Below, piece after piece: positions 53,999 through 63,011 of a DNA stretch of 64,000 nucleotides. Position numbers and translations under genes: made by a program. Source of the DNA: Brumicola pallidula DSM 14239 = ACAM 615 (GTDB lineage: Bacteria > Pseudomonadota > Gammaproteobacteria > Enterobacterales > Alteromonadaceae). The stretch's first letter is position 1; each line of letters opens with the position of its first letter. The notes under the pieces are model-generated. The model did no database searches. It was not told where the DNA came from and saw only the letters and a list, made by a program, of their open reading frames with translations. The stretch spans positions 427,758 through 491,757 of the forward strand of contig NZ_KE386814.1 of NCBI RefSeq assembly GCF_000428905.1. The letters run 5' to 3'.

Positions 53999-54757
53999 CT
54001 ACAGTTGAATTGTGCGCACAGGTTCAATAACGCCATCAAAACTATAATTCAATAAGTCTATATCTTTTGCATAAATTTTTGCTGCTTTAGCTTTCGTTTT
54101 TTCATCATAGAAGTCTCTATAATCAGCACGCTTTACAACGTTATCTTTTTTCAAATCACCTTTTGTTCCCAATTTCCCTGCAATAAAATCGAAGTCATCT
54201 TCTAACAATTCCAAATATCCAATATAATCAACTGTAACTTTATTGTGCCTATCAATAATATATGTCCACTGGGGTTTAAAGTGGTGATATTTATTAATGT
54301 TATCTTCCGTTAGCCATTCATTTACAAAGTTTTCAAAGCTGCCAAATGACGCTAGCTCAGCTTTGAAAAAAGCATCGTCAAATTCGTTCATTCCTCCTTT
54401 TGCTAAAAAGGTATAAGCGGATACGAGTCTATCCCATGGATTTCTGACAATCGTGAATTTAAAATAAGATAAAAATTTGCTTGGAGGAAACACATTTATG
54501 TATTGGTCAAGTTGGGTGTGTCCTCCTGCAATACTTTTAAAAAGCGCCTTATTTACTGAGATACCCGCACATTTAGGAATATGGACAAAAATAGCTTTTG
54601 CGTTGTCAAATGGGAGATATCCACCAGAGAGTTTATCATCTTGAAGTCGCAATAATTGCAATCGCTTAAAGACTTTGTTTCTAGTAAATTTAAAATCATA
54701 CCACCTTACGAGCAGGTAACATTTCTTCGGAAGTTTTCTTAACAGATCAAATTTCAA
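53999..54757 (-). CDS. Sulfotransferase family 2 protein
   Basis: A 252-aa carbohydrate sulfotransferase-like protein (Sulfotransfer_2 type, like chondroitin/HNK-1 sulfotransferases). The phosphosulfate loop is IFVHIPKCAGISVNKALF, and the 3'-phosphate site is FTIVRNPWDRLVSAYTFL. FKPQWTYIIDRHNKVTVDYIGYLE follows, typical of the family. Together with the 51292-52254 gene it argues for a sulfated glycan. The N-terminal segment is basic and lacks a membrane helix, so it acts in the cytoplasm on lipid-linked sugars. It lies 39 bases after the SGNH-like gene on the same strand. Confidence 0.9.
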   Translation of the reverse strand: MKFDLLRKLPKKCYLLVRWYDFKFTRNKVFKRLQLLRLQDDKLSGGYLPFDNAKAIFVHIPKCAGISVNKALFKSIAGGHTQLDQYINVFPPSKFLSYFKFTIVRNPWDRLVSAYTFLAKGGMNEFDDAFFKAELASFGSFENFVNEWLTEDNINKYHHFKPQWTYIIDRHNKVTVDYIGYLELLEDDFDFIAGKLGTKGDLKKDNVVKRADYRDFYDEKTKAKAAKIYAKDIDLLNYSFDGVIEPVRTIQL

Positions 54758-54796
54758 ACTTATATCCCTAGCAGCGACTTTCAGTACCTATAATTT

Positions 54797-55498
54797 TTAG
54801 GATTTTAGGATTTTACTCAAGTGTTTTATTAACAAATTTAAATAAATCGACTGGTTGTAATGATGATCATTTGGATTGTCATTTAATAATTGTTCAGAGA
54901 TCAAACCATCTTTTCCAATTGAATCGTTATCTAAATCCAAAAAGTGGCATCCCTGAGCTTCTGAAACTTTTTTCATCCGACAATTAAATCGCAATGTAAG
55001 TTCAGTCCGCTCTCTCAGGGTAGCTTTGATCTCTTTTCTCAAATTAGCAATTTCGCCCCAAGACTGATCATCTTTTATTGTAGGGATAGGTGCGCTAACG
55101 ACAATCGTATTATCGGAACCTTTGTGATTTCGCAAAAACTCTTGATAATTCAAAACGCAAGTCTCTAGCATCTCTTCTACTGTGGTATCGTATTTGTCTG
55201 CTCGGTACCAAATCACAAACCCTGTATCAACTTCACCTAGTTGAGTTATCAAAGTATGTGGTTTTATTTCTTTAAATGCTCTCTCGAACAGATCTTTCGC
55301 ATTAGTCTTCGAATTTGGATTAGTCAAACCTGAGATAGTTGCACCACCAACATTTTCCACATAAGTTGTATAATGTTGTTTGAAAAATAGATTGAATTCA
55401 GGACATTGAAATACGGCAGTGTGTGAGTCACCTAATACCAGAACTCTACTTTTTTTAGAAAATTTAAGCTTGATTTTGTCAAAAACTGATAATTTCAT
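54797..55498 (-). CDS. SGNH-like protein of unknown function
   Basis: A 233-aa protein with a SGNH/GDSL-like start, VLVLGDSHTAVF (Ser in GDSH near residue 24), a mid-protein LITQLGEVDTGF where Gly/Asn positions would fall, and a late NDHHYN with Asp-x-His-like residues (NPNDHHYNQ). In glycan loci such proteins often act as O-acetyl esterases or transferases, but the Asn of the family is not clear here. The ATG at 55510 is four codons upstream; 55498 is preferred because the 9-bp repeat array reaches the upstream one. It is followed by the sulfotransferase and preceded by the flippase gene on the same strand. Confidence 0.7.
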   Translation of the reverse strand: MKLSVFDKIKLKFSKKSRVLVLGDSHTAVFQCPEFNLFFKQHYTTYVENVGGATISGLTNPNSKTNAKDLFERAFKEIKPHTLITQLGEVDTGFVIWYRADKYDTTVEEMLETCVLNYQEFLRNHKGSDNTIVVSAPIPTIKDDQSWGEIANLRKEIKATLRERTELTLRFNCRMKKVSEAQGCHFLDLDNDSIGKDGLISEQLLNDNPNDHHYNQSIYLNLLIKHLSKILKS

Positions 55499-55513
55499 TT
55501 TAACTATCAAACC

Positions 55514-55549
55514 TTTGTGTTATTTGTGTTATTTGTGTTATTTGTTTTA
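55514..55549 (-). repeat. Four 9-bp repeats upstream of the SGNH-like gene
   Basis: TTTGTGTTA occurs at 55514, 55523 and 55532, with a one-base variant at 55541. The array sits between the flippase stop (55565) and the SGNH-like start on the minus strand, exactly where the ribosome site should be. On the minus strand the unit reads TAACACAAA, so a change in number would move the spacing upstream of the start. Confidence 0.93.
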
Positions 55550-55564
55550 TTTTAACTATGCTAT

Positions 55565-57040
55565 TCATCGTTGCAATCTTTTTTTGATCGGTTCAATAGT
55601 TCTGAGTAATAGCGTTTCAAGATATTTCCATTCCTGAAAGCGATGGCGAAAGATTAAGTGAAAAACAAATACTGTTCCATAGAAAGTTAAAAATGTGAAC
55701 ATTGTCGCTATGAGTAATTTTAGAAAACTATAATTAGTTAGTGTCACAAAATAACTAGAAGAAATTGCGGCTAAAACTGCTCCTAGCAAAAAAGGAATTA
55801 TGGAAGCTAATAAAGAAAGCGTGTTTTTAATGCTAGTGTATTTGACTGTAATAAGTATTAAAAATACAAAACACATTATATTTTCTATTCCAACTCTTAC
55901 AGATGTAAAAAGTAACAAATCTTCAATACCTACGGCAAAAAGTGAAGAATAAAGAATAACAAAGGCTACACATTCATACATAAAAATATGTTTCGTTTTA
56001 CCATATACTATTAATACTCTAAGGCATTGATTAAGCATAACAAAAGCGGGTACTAACAACGAAAATGTACCTAAAAGGACAGAATATTCAAGCCAATTCT
56101 TACCCAACAAAACGAGTGTAACAATTTCATGATGAAAATACATTGTACAGGTAATTGGCAGAGCAATTAGCATTGTTATAATAAAGGAAGTATTAAATTG
56201 TTTTGCAAATTCATTTGGATTGTGCATAGTTTTCCTTAACTCAACTAAAAATGGCTGAATAATCGGCAGAACAATATGTGAACTTGGCATGAAAGCAATA
56301 TATTTCATAGTATGGTAAGAACCCAACTCAGCCTTTCCAAAAGTCGAACTGACGATAAATGTATCTAATTGAGTCCTTATATATCCAAAAATCGATTGCG
56401 GTATAATCCAGCTTGAAAACTGCCACTGTTCTCGGGCATTTTTCAAGGTCAGCTTTGGACGATGTGGATGTACAAAGTAAGAGCCCACTAGCATCAAAAC
56501 AGCATTCGTAGCTTGGCCAAATATTAAAGCCCAATAGTTCTGCAAAGTTAATGCAGAAAAAATTGCTACTATTACTGATATAACCTTCGCTACTAAACTA
56601 ATCTTAATAAGCTTTGTGTAGTTTTGTTCACGCCTTAAAAATACTTCTCCTGGATTTCGTAAGCCGCTCAACATGAACACACATGTTAATGACAATATAA
56701 CATTAATCAATCTGGGATCATCATAGTAGTCAGCAATAAGAAAAGATAAAGCTGCTATAAGTGTCGCTATAGAGCCTTTAAAAATAACGTCTATAGTAAA
56801 AGCTGTATTTACTTTTTCTTCGTCTATTTCATCAACACGGAGGAGATATTGCAGGGAACCGGTATTTGAGAGAATTTCAATAAGACCAATAATTAAAATT
56901 GCAATCGCTACAATACCGAAATCTTCGGGCAATAAAACGCGGGCTAAAATTAGAGTACTGACCAAACCAATCATTTTCTTTAAGATAGATTCACCCAGCA
57001 GTAATATACTACTCAACGCCCCTTTTCTTAGATTACTCAT
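55565..57040 (-). CDS. Oligosaccharide flippase (WzxC-like, MOP superfamily)
   Basis: A 491-aa membrane protein with about fourteen helices. It starts LRKGALSSILLLGESILKKMIGLVSTLILARVLLPEDFGIVAIA, the pattern of Wzx/WzxC polysaccharide transporters, and contains WALIFGQATNAVLMLVGSY and FAKQFNTSFIITMLIALPITC. It flips lipid-linked repeat units across the inner membrane. Its presence close to glycosyltransferase and sulfotransferase genes suggests this cassette makes its own polymer. The IS region begins about 250 bases upstream of its start, so its promoter lies next to inserted sequence. Confidence 0.9.
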   Translation of the reverse strand: MSNLRKGALSSILLLGESILKKMIGLVSTLILARVLLPEDFGIVAIAILIIGLIEILSNTGSLQYLLRVDEIDEEKVNTAFTIDVIFKGSIATLIAALSFLIADYYDDPRLINVILSLTCVFMLSGLRNPGEVFLRREQNYTKLIKISLVAKVISVIVAIFSALTLQNYWALIFGQATNAVLMLVGSYFVHPHRPKLTLKNAREQWQFSSWIIPQSIFGYIRTQLDTFIVSSTFGKAELGSYHTMKYIAFMPSSHIVLPIIQPFLVELRKTMHNPNEFAKQFNTSFIITMLIALPITCTMYFHHEIVTLVLLGKNWLEYSVLLGTFSLLVPAFVMLNQCLRVLIVYGKTKHIFMYECVAFVILYSSLFAVGIEDLLLFTSVRVGIENIMCFVFLILITVKYTSIKNTLSLLASIIPFLLGAVLAAISSSYFVTLTNYSFLKLLIATMFTFLTFYGTVFVFHLIFRHRFQEWKYLETLLLRTIEPIKKRLQR

Positions 57041-57293
57041 TTTATTTTGATAGTCATTTTTTATCCGGATCTTATGTCAAAACGCCCGTTGCCTTGGAAG
57101 TCATTTTCGTTTAAGTATTCAGTGTAAACGTGCTAGTTATTAGAGCATACGTTCTTTTTAGTTTAGTGCCAAGTTGGTTCGAGTTAATTAGCGCATTGCC
57201 TCACAAAATACCACACTACCCATAGGTCGTTGCCTCATCTAATATAACACTACTTGTACATTGCGATGTAGGGGATATTTGATGATTGGAACA

Positions 57294-57738
57294 ATGAGCT
57301 TAACAACAAGACGCGAGTTGCTGAATAGCGTTAGGCAGCGATATGAAAACGCTGATTGGATTGATAAAGGGCGAGTATTGGACGGCTTTGCTGCTGCCAC
57401 TGGATATGAGCGCAAATATGCAATACGACTTCTCAATACTGATGAAACAACGACTGCACCGAGAAAACGACACGCCTCCCAGAAGTATGATGAGCAAGTA
57501 GAGTGCTAAGAATGTATGTCAACTTTTCCCAAACGTCGCTGAAATTACTGAAGAAAGAGCGAATTGGCGCAAAAGTATCAAAAAATACGATAGCGCAAAA
57601 ACGCCGTTTCAACGAATTCTGCTTTCTGAGCATATTGGCGATAAAAAGAAAAAGCTGCTTACTATACAATATGAATCACTTTACCCTATTGGCCTCATGT
57701 CTCAATTGCAAAAGTTACAAGACGAATGTTGTGGTTGA
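57294..57738 (+). pseudogene. ISNCY-like transposase with internal deletion
   Basis: Two pieces of one transposase remain. The N-terminal part starts MSLTTRRELLNSVRQRYENA and runs through GFAAATGYERKYAIRLL to about 57480. After a short unrelated stretch a second frame (57532-57738) encodes TPFQRILLSEHIGDKKKKLL and ends LQKLQDECCG; this pattern fits the C terminus of the same family. The whole central catalytic region is missing. The last codon (TGA, 57736-57738) abuts the left end of the IS3 element, so the end may have been cut by that insertion. Confidence 0.7.
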
Positions 57739-57789
57739 ATTAGCCGGGCAGTTCAATAAAGGATAAACTTCAATTATTGAGGTGTCAAA

Positions 57790-58095
57790 ATGACTAAACG
57801 TATTTTAAAGAAATATCCGAACGATTTTAAGCAAGAAGCAGTGGCGCTGGTAACTGAGCAAGGTTATTCAGTTATTGAGGCTGCCGCTTCACTAAATATA
57901 ACCGATAAGTTTCTTTATAACTGGATTGCGAAATCTAAGCAACAAAGCGAAGATAATGAGTTATCGACGGATGAACGAGCTGAACTCATTCAACTCAGGA
58001 AAGACAAAAAACGCTTAGAAATGGAGCGCGAAATATTAAAAAAGGCTTCTGAGGATTCAAGCCAACAAAGCAACACGCTTTTCAATCATGTGTGA
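57790..58095 (+). pseudogene. IS3-family transposase OrfA, interrupted
   Basis: The first 87 codons encode an IS3 OrfA with helix-turn-helix: FKQEAVALVTEQGYSVIEAAASL, NWIAKSK, then a leucine-zipper-like RLEMEREILKKAS. From 58050 the frame runs into the IS30 end and stops at 58095, so the last eight residues (after KKAS) do not belong to OrfA. In the reconstructed element the protein would end with KASAFFAKEMKYSIHS at 59324. Confidence 0.85.
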
Positions 58096-59279
58096 TGGTG
58101 TTTTAAATTTCAATGTTTTTCTTGGGCGCTCATTTAATTGAGTTGCAACCTCGTTTAGTCGTGCTTGGCTATGAGGAGATAAATCTGTTTTTTTGGGGAA
58201 GTATTGTCGAATAAGGCTATTAGTGTTTTCATTTGTGCCTCGCTGCCATGGACATTGAGGGTCACAGAAGTAAACAGGCATACCAAACTCTTTAGTAAGA
58301 ACGCTATGTTTAGCCAATTCCATACCTCTGTCCCAAGTCAAAGACTTTCGATATTCCAATGGCATTTGTCTAAATATAGCTAGCAGTGCATCGTTAACAG
58401 AACCAGCATCTTTTCCAGCTAGTTTGAGAATGATAGTGAAACGTGACTTCCTATCTACTAGCGTAGCAATGTGTGTATTTTTTGACCCGGATACTAAGTC
58501 GCCCTCCCAGTGTCCAAGTGAGCGCCTATTATCAATATGCTTTGAGCGCTCATGAATAGAGACGCCATTCACAATATTAATTGACCCCCTATGACCCTTA
58601 CGCGAATGAAAGCGACTGTGGCGCATAGGACGCTTTCTGCGCAAATGTTCTGAAAGCGAATGATCAAGAATATTTTTTGACCGCACATAAAGTGACTTAT
58701 AAATTGTTTCGTGGGATACCTGCATCTTTTTACGCCTTTAATATTCGAAGCTTAGCCACCCAGAAATTTGCTCAGGTGACCATTTCAATTCGAGTTTATC
58801 TATGACTATTTGCTTTAGTTCAGGGTAACGCTGTAGCACGCCAAGCTTCGGACGTTTCGCCATTCGGTTAGCCCTATTGTCTGCGTCTACAGCCTTATAA
58901 TACTTGCGCCCTCGATTGCGAGCAACTTCTCTAGATATAGTAGACGGAGACCGATTTAACATTTTAGCGATTGCCCGAATACTCTTCTTTGCTGATAACG
59001 CGACACGTATTTCTTCGCGTTCGCTCACTGATAAGTGAGTAATATTTCGATGCCTGGGCTTGGGCTTAATACCGCCTGATTCTCGTAAGATGGTGAAAAC
59101 AGAACCTGGCTTGGCCTCAATTACTCGACCAATATCGCTGAATCCAGCGCCGTCTTTCCATAAGTCAAAAACAAGGTTTCTCTCGTCTGTGGTAAATGTA
59201 CGCTTTAACCGTTTCATTCAATGTCCTCATGCAAATCAGTATTTTAGTATAACTGTTGCTTTGATGACTTGAATCCTCA
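58050..59279 (-). mobile_element. IS30-family insertion sequence, 1230 bp
   Basis: A complete element bounded by imperfect inverted repeats: TGAGGATTCAAGCCAACAAA (58050) and, on the opposite strand at 59279, TGAGGATTCAAGTCATCAAA. The flanks carry a 2-bp duplication, TC at 58048-58049 and TC at 59280-59281. Removing the element and one TC restores the reading frame KKASAFFAKE of the IS3 OrfA, so both ends can be placed to the base. It encodes one transposase on the minus strand. Confidence 0.92.
58057..59217 (-). pseudogene. IS30-family transposase with an in-frame stop
   Basis: Minus-strand frame in two parts in the same register. Residues 1-159 (59217-58741) hold the N-terminal helix-turn-helix part (TFTTDERNLVFDLWKDGAGFSDIGRVI, LSVSEREEIRVALSAKKSIRAIA, NRSPSTISREVARN) and end WSPEQISGWLSFEY. 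A TAA stop (58740-58738) is followed by RRKK and then MQVSHETIYKSLY. The DDE domain follows: GDLVSGSKNTHIATLVDRKSRF, LTWDRGMELAKH and NENTNSLIRQYFPK with the final Glu. Both halves together (386 codons) match full-length IS30 transposases, so a single nonsense codon disables it unless it is read through. Confidence 0.9.
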
Positions 59280-59353
59280 TCAGCTTTTTTTGCAAAGGAA
59301 ATGAAGTACAGTATTCATTCATAGCAAGTTTAGGTAAACAGTACCCAGTTGCT

Positions 59354-60019
59354 ATGTCGTGCAAAGTGATGCGAGTAAGTAAATCAGCCTACTATGCTTG
59401 GCGCAGACGCCCCGTGATAATAATAAGTGCAGAAACACTTAACATGCATCGCAGAGCCAAAGTGCTATTCAGAGCGAGTCGAGAGAGTTTGGGAAGCCGT
59501 GAACTTGGGAAAAAACTGCGCAAAGAAGGCTTTAAAATAACTCGCCATCGCGTCATTAACTTGATGAAGCGATTAGATTTAGTCGTTACGCAGCGGATTG
59601 CTTATAAAGTAACAACAAAGCGCAAGCACAGTGATGCAGTTGCTGATAATTTGTTGAATATGAATTTTAATCCGATAGGGCCTAACCAGGTGTGGGCTGG
59701 TGATGTGACTTATCTGAAAACTGGCGAAGGTTGGCAACACTTGGCTGTGGTTATGGACTTGTTTGGTCGCAAAATTGTAGGTTGGTATGCATCACAACGC
59801 ATGACCACGGACTTAGTTGAGCTTGCGTTTTTAAAGGCTCATCGCCTCCGGCAACCACCAAAGAGTTTGGTTTTTCACAGCGACAGAGGCTCGCAATATA
59901 CAAGTAAGCGCTATAGAAAGCTGCTTAAAGACCTTAATTGCCGGACCAGCATGGGTGATGTTGGGGGCGTGTTCGGATATAGAGATTATAATCTATACTT
60001 ACTGGGAGTATTGATCTGA
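59354..60019 (+). pseudogene. IS3-family transposase OrfB, C-terminally cut by the IS110 insertion
   Basis: OrfB of the interrupted IS3 element. It opens with a helix-turn-helix-like linker (MSCKVMRVSKSAYYAWRRRP) and continues into the DDE domain: NQVWAGDVTYLKTGEGWQHLAVVMDLFGRKIVGWY and LVFHSDRGSQYTSKRYRKLL. Similarity ends at RTSMGDVGG (about 59975); after that the frame reads IS110 sequence to a stop at 60019. The lost tail with the third acidic residue is found at 61232-61432. The frame is open back to 59282 and would be entered by -1 frameshift from OrfA. Confidence 0.88.
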
Positions 60020-61231
60020 CCCGTGCTGGGATTGATGAAAGTATATCTTTGTATTGACCTGTCGATCATTACTATCCAGTAACTTATTTATATTCAGCGT
60101 CAGTGACCTAATAGGAGCATTGTTTTTGCATCGTCTGTGTCCAGTCCTGAGCTGATTGCTAGAGGATAATAATATGAATATTCAAAGCAATGCTAAAACG
60201 CTTACTTTAGGCGTTGATACTCATCTTGAAAAACACGTTGCCGTTTTGGTGAATAACATTGGCCAGGTCGTTGACACAAAAGAAGTTGCCGTCACCACGC
60301 TTGGATAAAGTGCACTGTTTAAGTGGTGCAGATCATTTGGCGCGGTTAAACAAGCTGGCATCGAAGGTACTGGTACATACGGTGCAGGTTTGTGCAAATA
60401 TCTTCAAGATAAAGGTGTCGATGTGTATGAGGTTAATAGACCTAATAGAGCACGTCGTAGACTAAGAGGGAAATCAGATCCAACGGACGCAGAAAGTGCG
60501 GCTCGATCTGTGTTAGCAAAAGAATCAACTGCCATCCCTAAATCACATGACGGCGTTGTTGAAGCATTACGATTTATGGTGGTTGCACGAAAAAGTTCAG
60601 TAAAATCAGAAACGCAAACTATCAATCAAATAAGAGCATTGTTAGTAACCGCACCTGAAGCAATAAGACAAAAATGTTACGTTCCAAGACCGTTTCAATG
60701 CATTGTAGCGTGTGAAGAACCCTCTCTGTCAGACTATCTGTCGCGTTTAAAATTTAACCATCATAGTTAAGTTGAGGGCGAGGATTAGCTGCAGAACTGC
60801 GGATAATTGATAAGCGACTCAAAGCCCTGACGTCGTCTTGCGCGCCTAATCTAATTGAACAGTATGGCGTCGGTACATATGTGGCGGCAACGCTGTTAGT
60901 TGCTGCAGGAGATAACCCTGAGCGTCTAAAAAAAGAATCTTCGTTTGCTGCACTTTGCGGTGTAAGTCCAATGGAAGCATCATCTGGCAAAACACAACGA
61001 CATAGACTCAACCGTGGCGGCGTAAGAGATGCCAACAATGCATTATGGACGGTAACATTAATACGAATGCGCATTGATGCCAGAACTAAAAAGTATGTCG
61101 AAAAACGTGTTACAGAAGGCAAATCAAATAAAGAAATACAGCGTTGCCTTTAACGCTACATTGCTAGGGAATTGTTTCCAATCATAGTCTCAGATCTATC
61201 GTGTTTAACTTAGTGTTGACATAGGAGCGTC
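59976..61231 (+). mobile_element. IS110-family insertion sequence, decayed
   Basis: Approximate limits of the element between the two parts of the IS3 OrfB. The left border is near GATGTTGGGG (59967-59976). The right end ...TTGACATAGGAGCGTC (61216-61231) looks like an IS110/IS1111-type end and is followed directly by AATGCTGTTTTTGAAAGG of OrfB. There are no terminal inverted repeats, as expected for the family, so borders rest on the interrupted gene. Confidence 0.65.
60174..61197 (+). pseudogene. IS110-family transposase, multiply disrupted
   Basis: The start MNIQSNAKTLTLGVDTHLEKHVAVLV is the DEDD/RuvC-like N terminus. A TAA (60306-60308) breaks it; the frame continues with GIEGTGTYGAGLCKYLQDKG and then RRLRGKSDPTDAESAARSVL. 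Around 60720-60775 a frame change and lost sequence separate it from AAELRIIDKRLKAL and the C-terminal Tnp20 domain, with GVGTYVAATLLVAAGDNPERLKKESSFAALCGVSP and then SGKTQRHRLNRGG. A second TAA (61150-61152) precedes a tail RYIARELFPII. It is inactive. Confidence 0.88.
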
Positions 61232-61432
61232 AATGCTGTTTTTGAAAGGTTTTTCGGCCGTTTCAAGCATGATTGGTTGTTCAAAGTTGCGCAACCAACG
61301 AGAGAGCATATGAAGCAAGATGTAGCTGCATATATCAAATATTAGACCGTAGAGCGGTTGCATTCTTCGAACGACGATCAATCACCCGTTGAATATGAAA
61401 ATTCCTTTAGGAAAGTGTCCGGTTGGACTTGA
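61232..61432 (+). pseudogene. Separated C-terminal end of the IS3 OrfB
   Basis: Frame from 61232: NAVFERFFGRFKHDWLFKVA, then EHMKQDVAAYIKY, a TAG stop (61343-61345), and TVERLHSSNDDQSPVEYE to VSGWT and a TGA at 61430. This is the end of an IS3 OrfB, including the ERFF region with the last catalytic Glu. It completes the OrfB piece ending near 59975. The TAG is a second defect beyond the IS110 insertion. Confidence 0.85.
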
Positions 61433-61544
61433 CCAGAACAGAATTATGGTGATATGCGTGGAAGAAAAGTCCCAAAGTCGACACGAGTCTGGTCGTCACC
61501 GAAAAAGATATTTGCGCGTCAATAATCGATGAATCTAAAATTAT

Positions 61545-61572
61545 GTCAATTGTCAATTGTCAATTGTCAATT
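61545..61572. repeat. Four 7-bp repeats (GTCAATT)
   Basis: GTCAATT occurs four times head to tail at 61545, 61552, 61559 and 61566, followed by a diverged unit. It lies in non-coding sequence between transposase relics. Nothing else is recognisable between 61437 and 61650. Confidence 0.93.
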
Positions 61573-61650
61573 GTAAATCGTCAATATCGCACGAGTAAAA
61601 AAATAGATTTACGAAGTGCACCACGAAACTAAAGAACTAGACCAGACCTT

Positions 61651-61827
61651 TTCGAAAAAAGCTGGGACGAGATTAGATTGCGTCTAGAGATAATGCCCGC
61701 AACTAACGCAAAAGAAATTGTTGTATGGCTGATGGAAAAATATCCTGACCAATATAAAAAAGGGCAGATTAGAACATTGCAAAGACGGATTGCTGCGTGG
61801 CGCAAAGATCAAGAATCGCAAGAATAA
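61651..61827 (+). pseudogene. Transposase N-terminal fragment (integrase-type IS)
   Basis: A 58-codon frame, FEKSWDEIRLRLEIMPATNA followed by KEIVVWLMEKYPDQYKKGQI and RTLQRRIAAWRKDQ, then TAA. The RTLQRR(I/V)xxWR pattern is typical of the N-terminal region of integrase-core transposases of IS21-like and related elements. No start codon, catalytic domain or ends are found, so it is a relic. Confidence 0.6.
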
Positions 61828-62530
61828 AAGCTCAGAGAGATCATGGTTGCAGAATCAGAATGTTGACCAACACTACCAAAGGTATAAACTAAACTACTTC
61901 TAGATGAGGATTGGCCTGTCACTACTAGTTTGATTTTTAAATGAGGCAATACGACCGGTCAAGTTGCTTGACGCGCTATAAATCATAGTAATACTCAAAG
62001 AATCTGTGAGCAGTACTTATTCTCAGTAACACTAACAATTTAATAATGACCGGACTGCGGGATTTGCTAAATTGTCATTTGGAGATACAATTGCAAACGA
62101 ATCTACGAGGTACAATAGACTAGATGTTAATGAATTTAATTACCCTTACAGATACTAAAGTTACGCTGGAAAAGTTAAATATGCAGAGCAATTAGAGAGA
62201 CGGCACAATATATTCCCAAAATAAAATAAAATAAAATAAAATAAAATAAACATGTGCTAGCGTCGATTGAATTCGAGACAAATCCTGAAGAAGAGGTCAA
62301 TAAAATTTTTAATTTTATTAGGTTAAATTTAAAAATTTGATTATAAATTCGTAGTCGCAAATTGAATAAGGAGCCAACCGCGGCAATACAATAGATGAAA
62401 AAAAGACAGCAACTATTATCTCTTTTTAAGCCTTTGAATGATAGGTTATTCGCCATACTCGGATGATGTTTTAATCGGCAGAGGAAGGTTACACTATTAA
62501 TTTGAACGCATAAGTTAAAATTCTACTCTT
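61828..62530. other. Non-coding stretch with an AAAAT repeat tract
   Basis: About 700 bp with no supportable gene. It contains six AAAAT units at 62218-62250 and scattered A+T-rich sequence between two transposase relics. It is probably decayed mobile-element debris. Confidence 0.6.
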
Positions 62531-62574
62531 TTTAATTTAAAGAGGCGATTTTAGCAAAGCTCTTTAGCACCGAG

Positions 62575-63006
62575 ATGTCGGTGCTGGCTTTTTCAAAACA
62601 AGAAGGCATAAATTCAGGAACGATATATAGTTGGGTAAAGCGATTTAAACAAGCAGGTAGCGGTTTGCCTAAACCAACAATAGCGGATAAGTGGTCAGCA
62701 GAAGAAAAGTTTGCTGTTGTCGCTGAAACATTGGCGCTCACTGAAATTGAGTTAAGTGAGTATTGCCGAACTAAAGGGCTATATCCTGAGCAAGTGAAGT
62801 CTTGGAAGCACGCCTGCATTGCTGGAAATACCCACAGTAAAAGAGGACGACCAGGCACAAGTGCAGAGCAAAAAGCGGACAAGAAACGCATAAAATCGCT
62901 TGAGCGAGAGTTACACAGAAAGGAAAAAGCACTTGCTGAGACAGCCGCCTTATTGGTGCTAAGAAAAAAGTTCAATGCCTACTGGGAGGGCAAAGAGGAA
63001 GATTAA
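62575..63006 (+). pseudogene. IS3-family transposase OrfA with damaged 5' end
   Basis: A 143-aa OrfA: VLAFSKQEGINSGTIYSWVKRF (helix-turn-helix), then SAEEKFAVVAETLALTEIELSEYCRTKGLYPEQVKSW and a coiled-coil KKRIKSLERELHRKEKALAETAALLVLRKK. Reading upstream in the same frame gives FKEAILAKLFSTE, which also belongs to the family N terminus, but a TAA (about 62536-62538) cuts it off; the ATG at 62575 is therefore an internal start. OrfB follows with a short overlap or gap, as in many IS3 elements. Confidence 0.82.
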
Positions 63007-63011
63007 CCACA

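Larger units (their letters stand above)
57736..61436 (+). mobile_element. IS3-family element interrupted by IS30 and IS110 insertions
   Basis: An IS3-family element can be pieced together from three separated parts: orfA (57790-58049 plus 59282-59324), the orfB body (59282-about 59975) and the orfB tail (61232-61432). The IS30 copy sits in the orfA/orfB junction and the IS110 copy in the end of orfB. A-AAA-AAG in TTAAAAAAG (58038-58044) is a typical -1 frameshift signal; once the IS30 is removed, the shifted frame runs on into orfB. Candidate ends are TGAATTAGCCGGGCAGTT at the left and its imperfect complement AAGTGTCCGGTTGGACTTG at the right (61413-61431), so the outer limits are approximate. 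Confidence 0.75.

Noticed and set aside
61232-61432. First read as a separate small gene.
   Set aside because: The frame carries the OrfB tail of an IS3 element (ERFFGRFKHDW, SPVEYE) and a TAG stop; it completes the interrupted OrfB.
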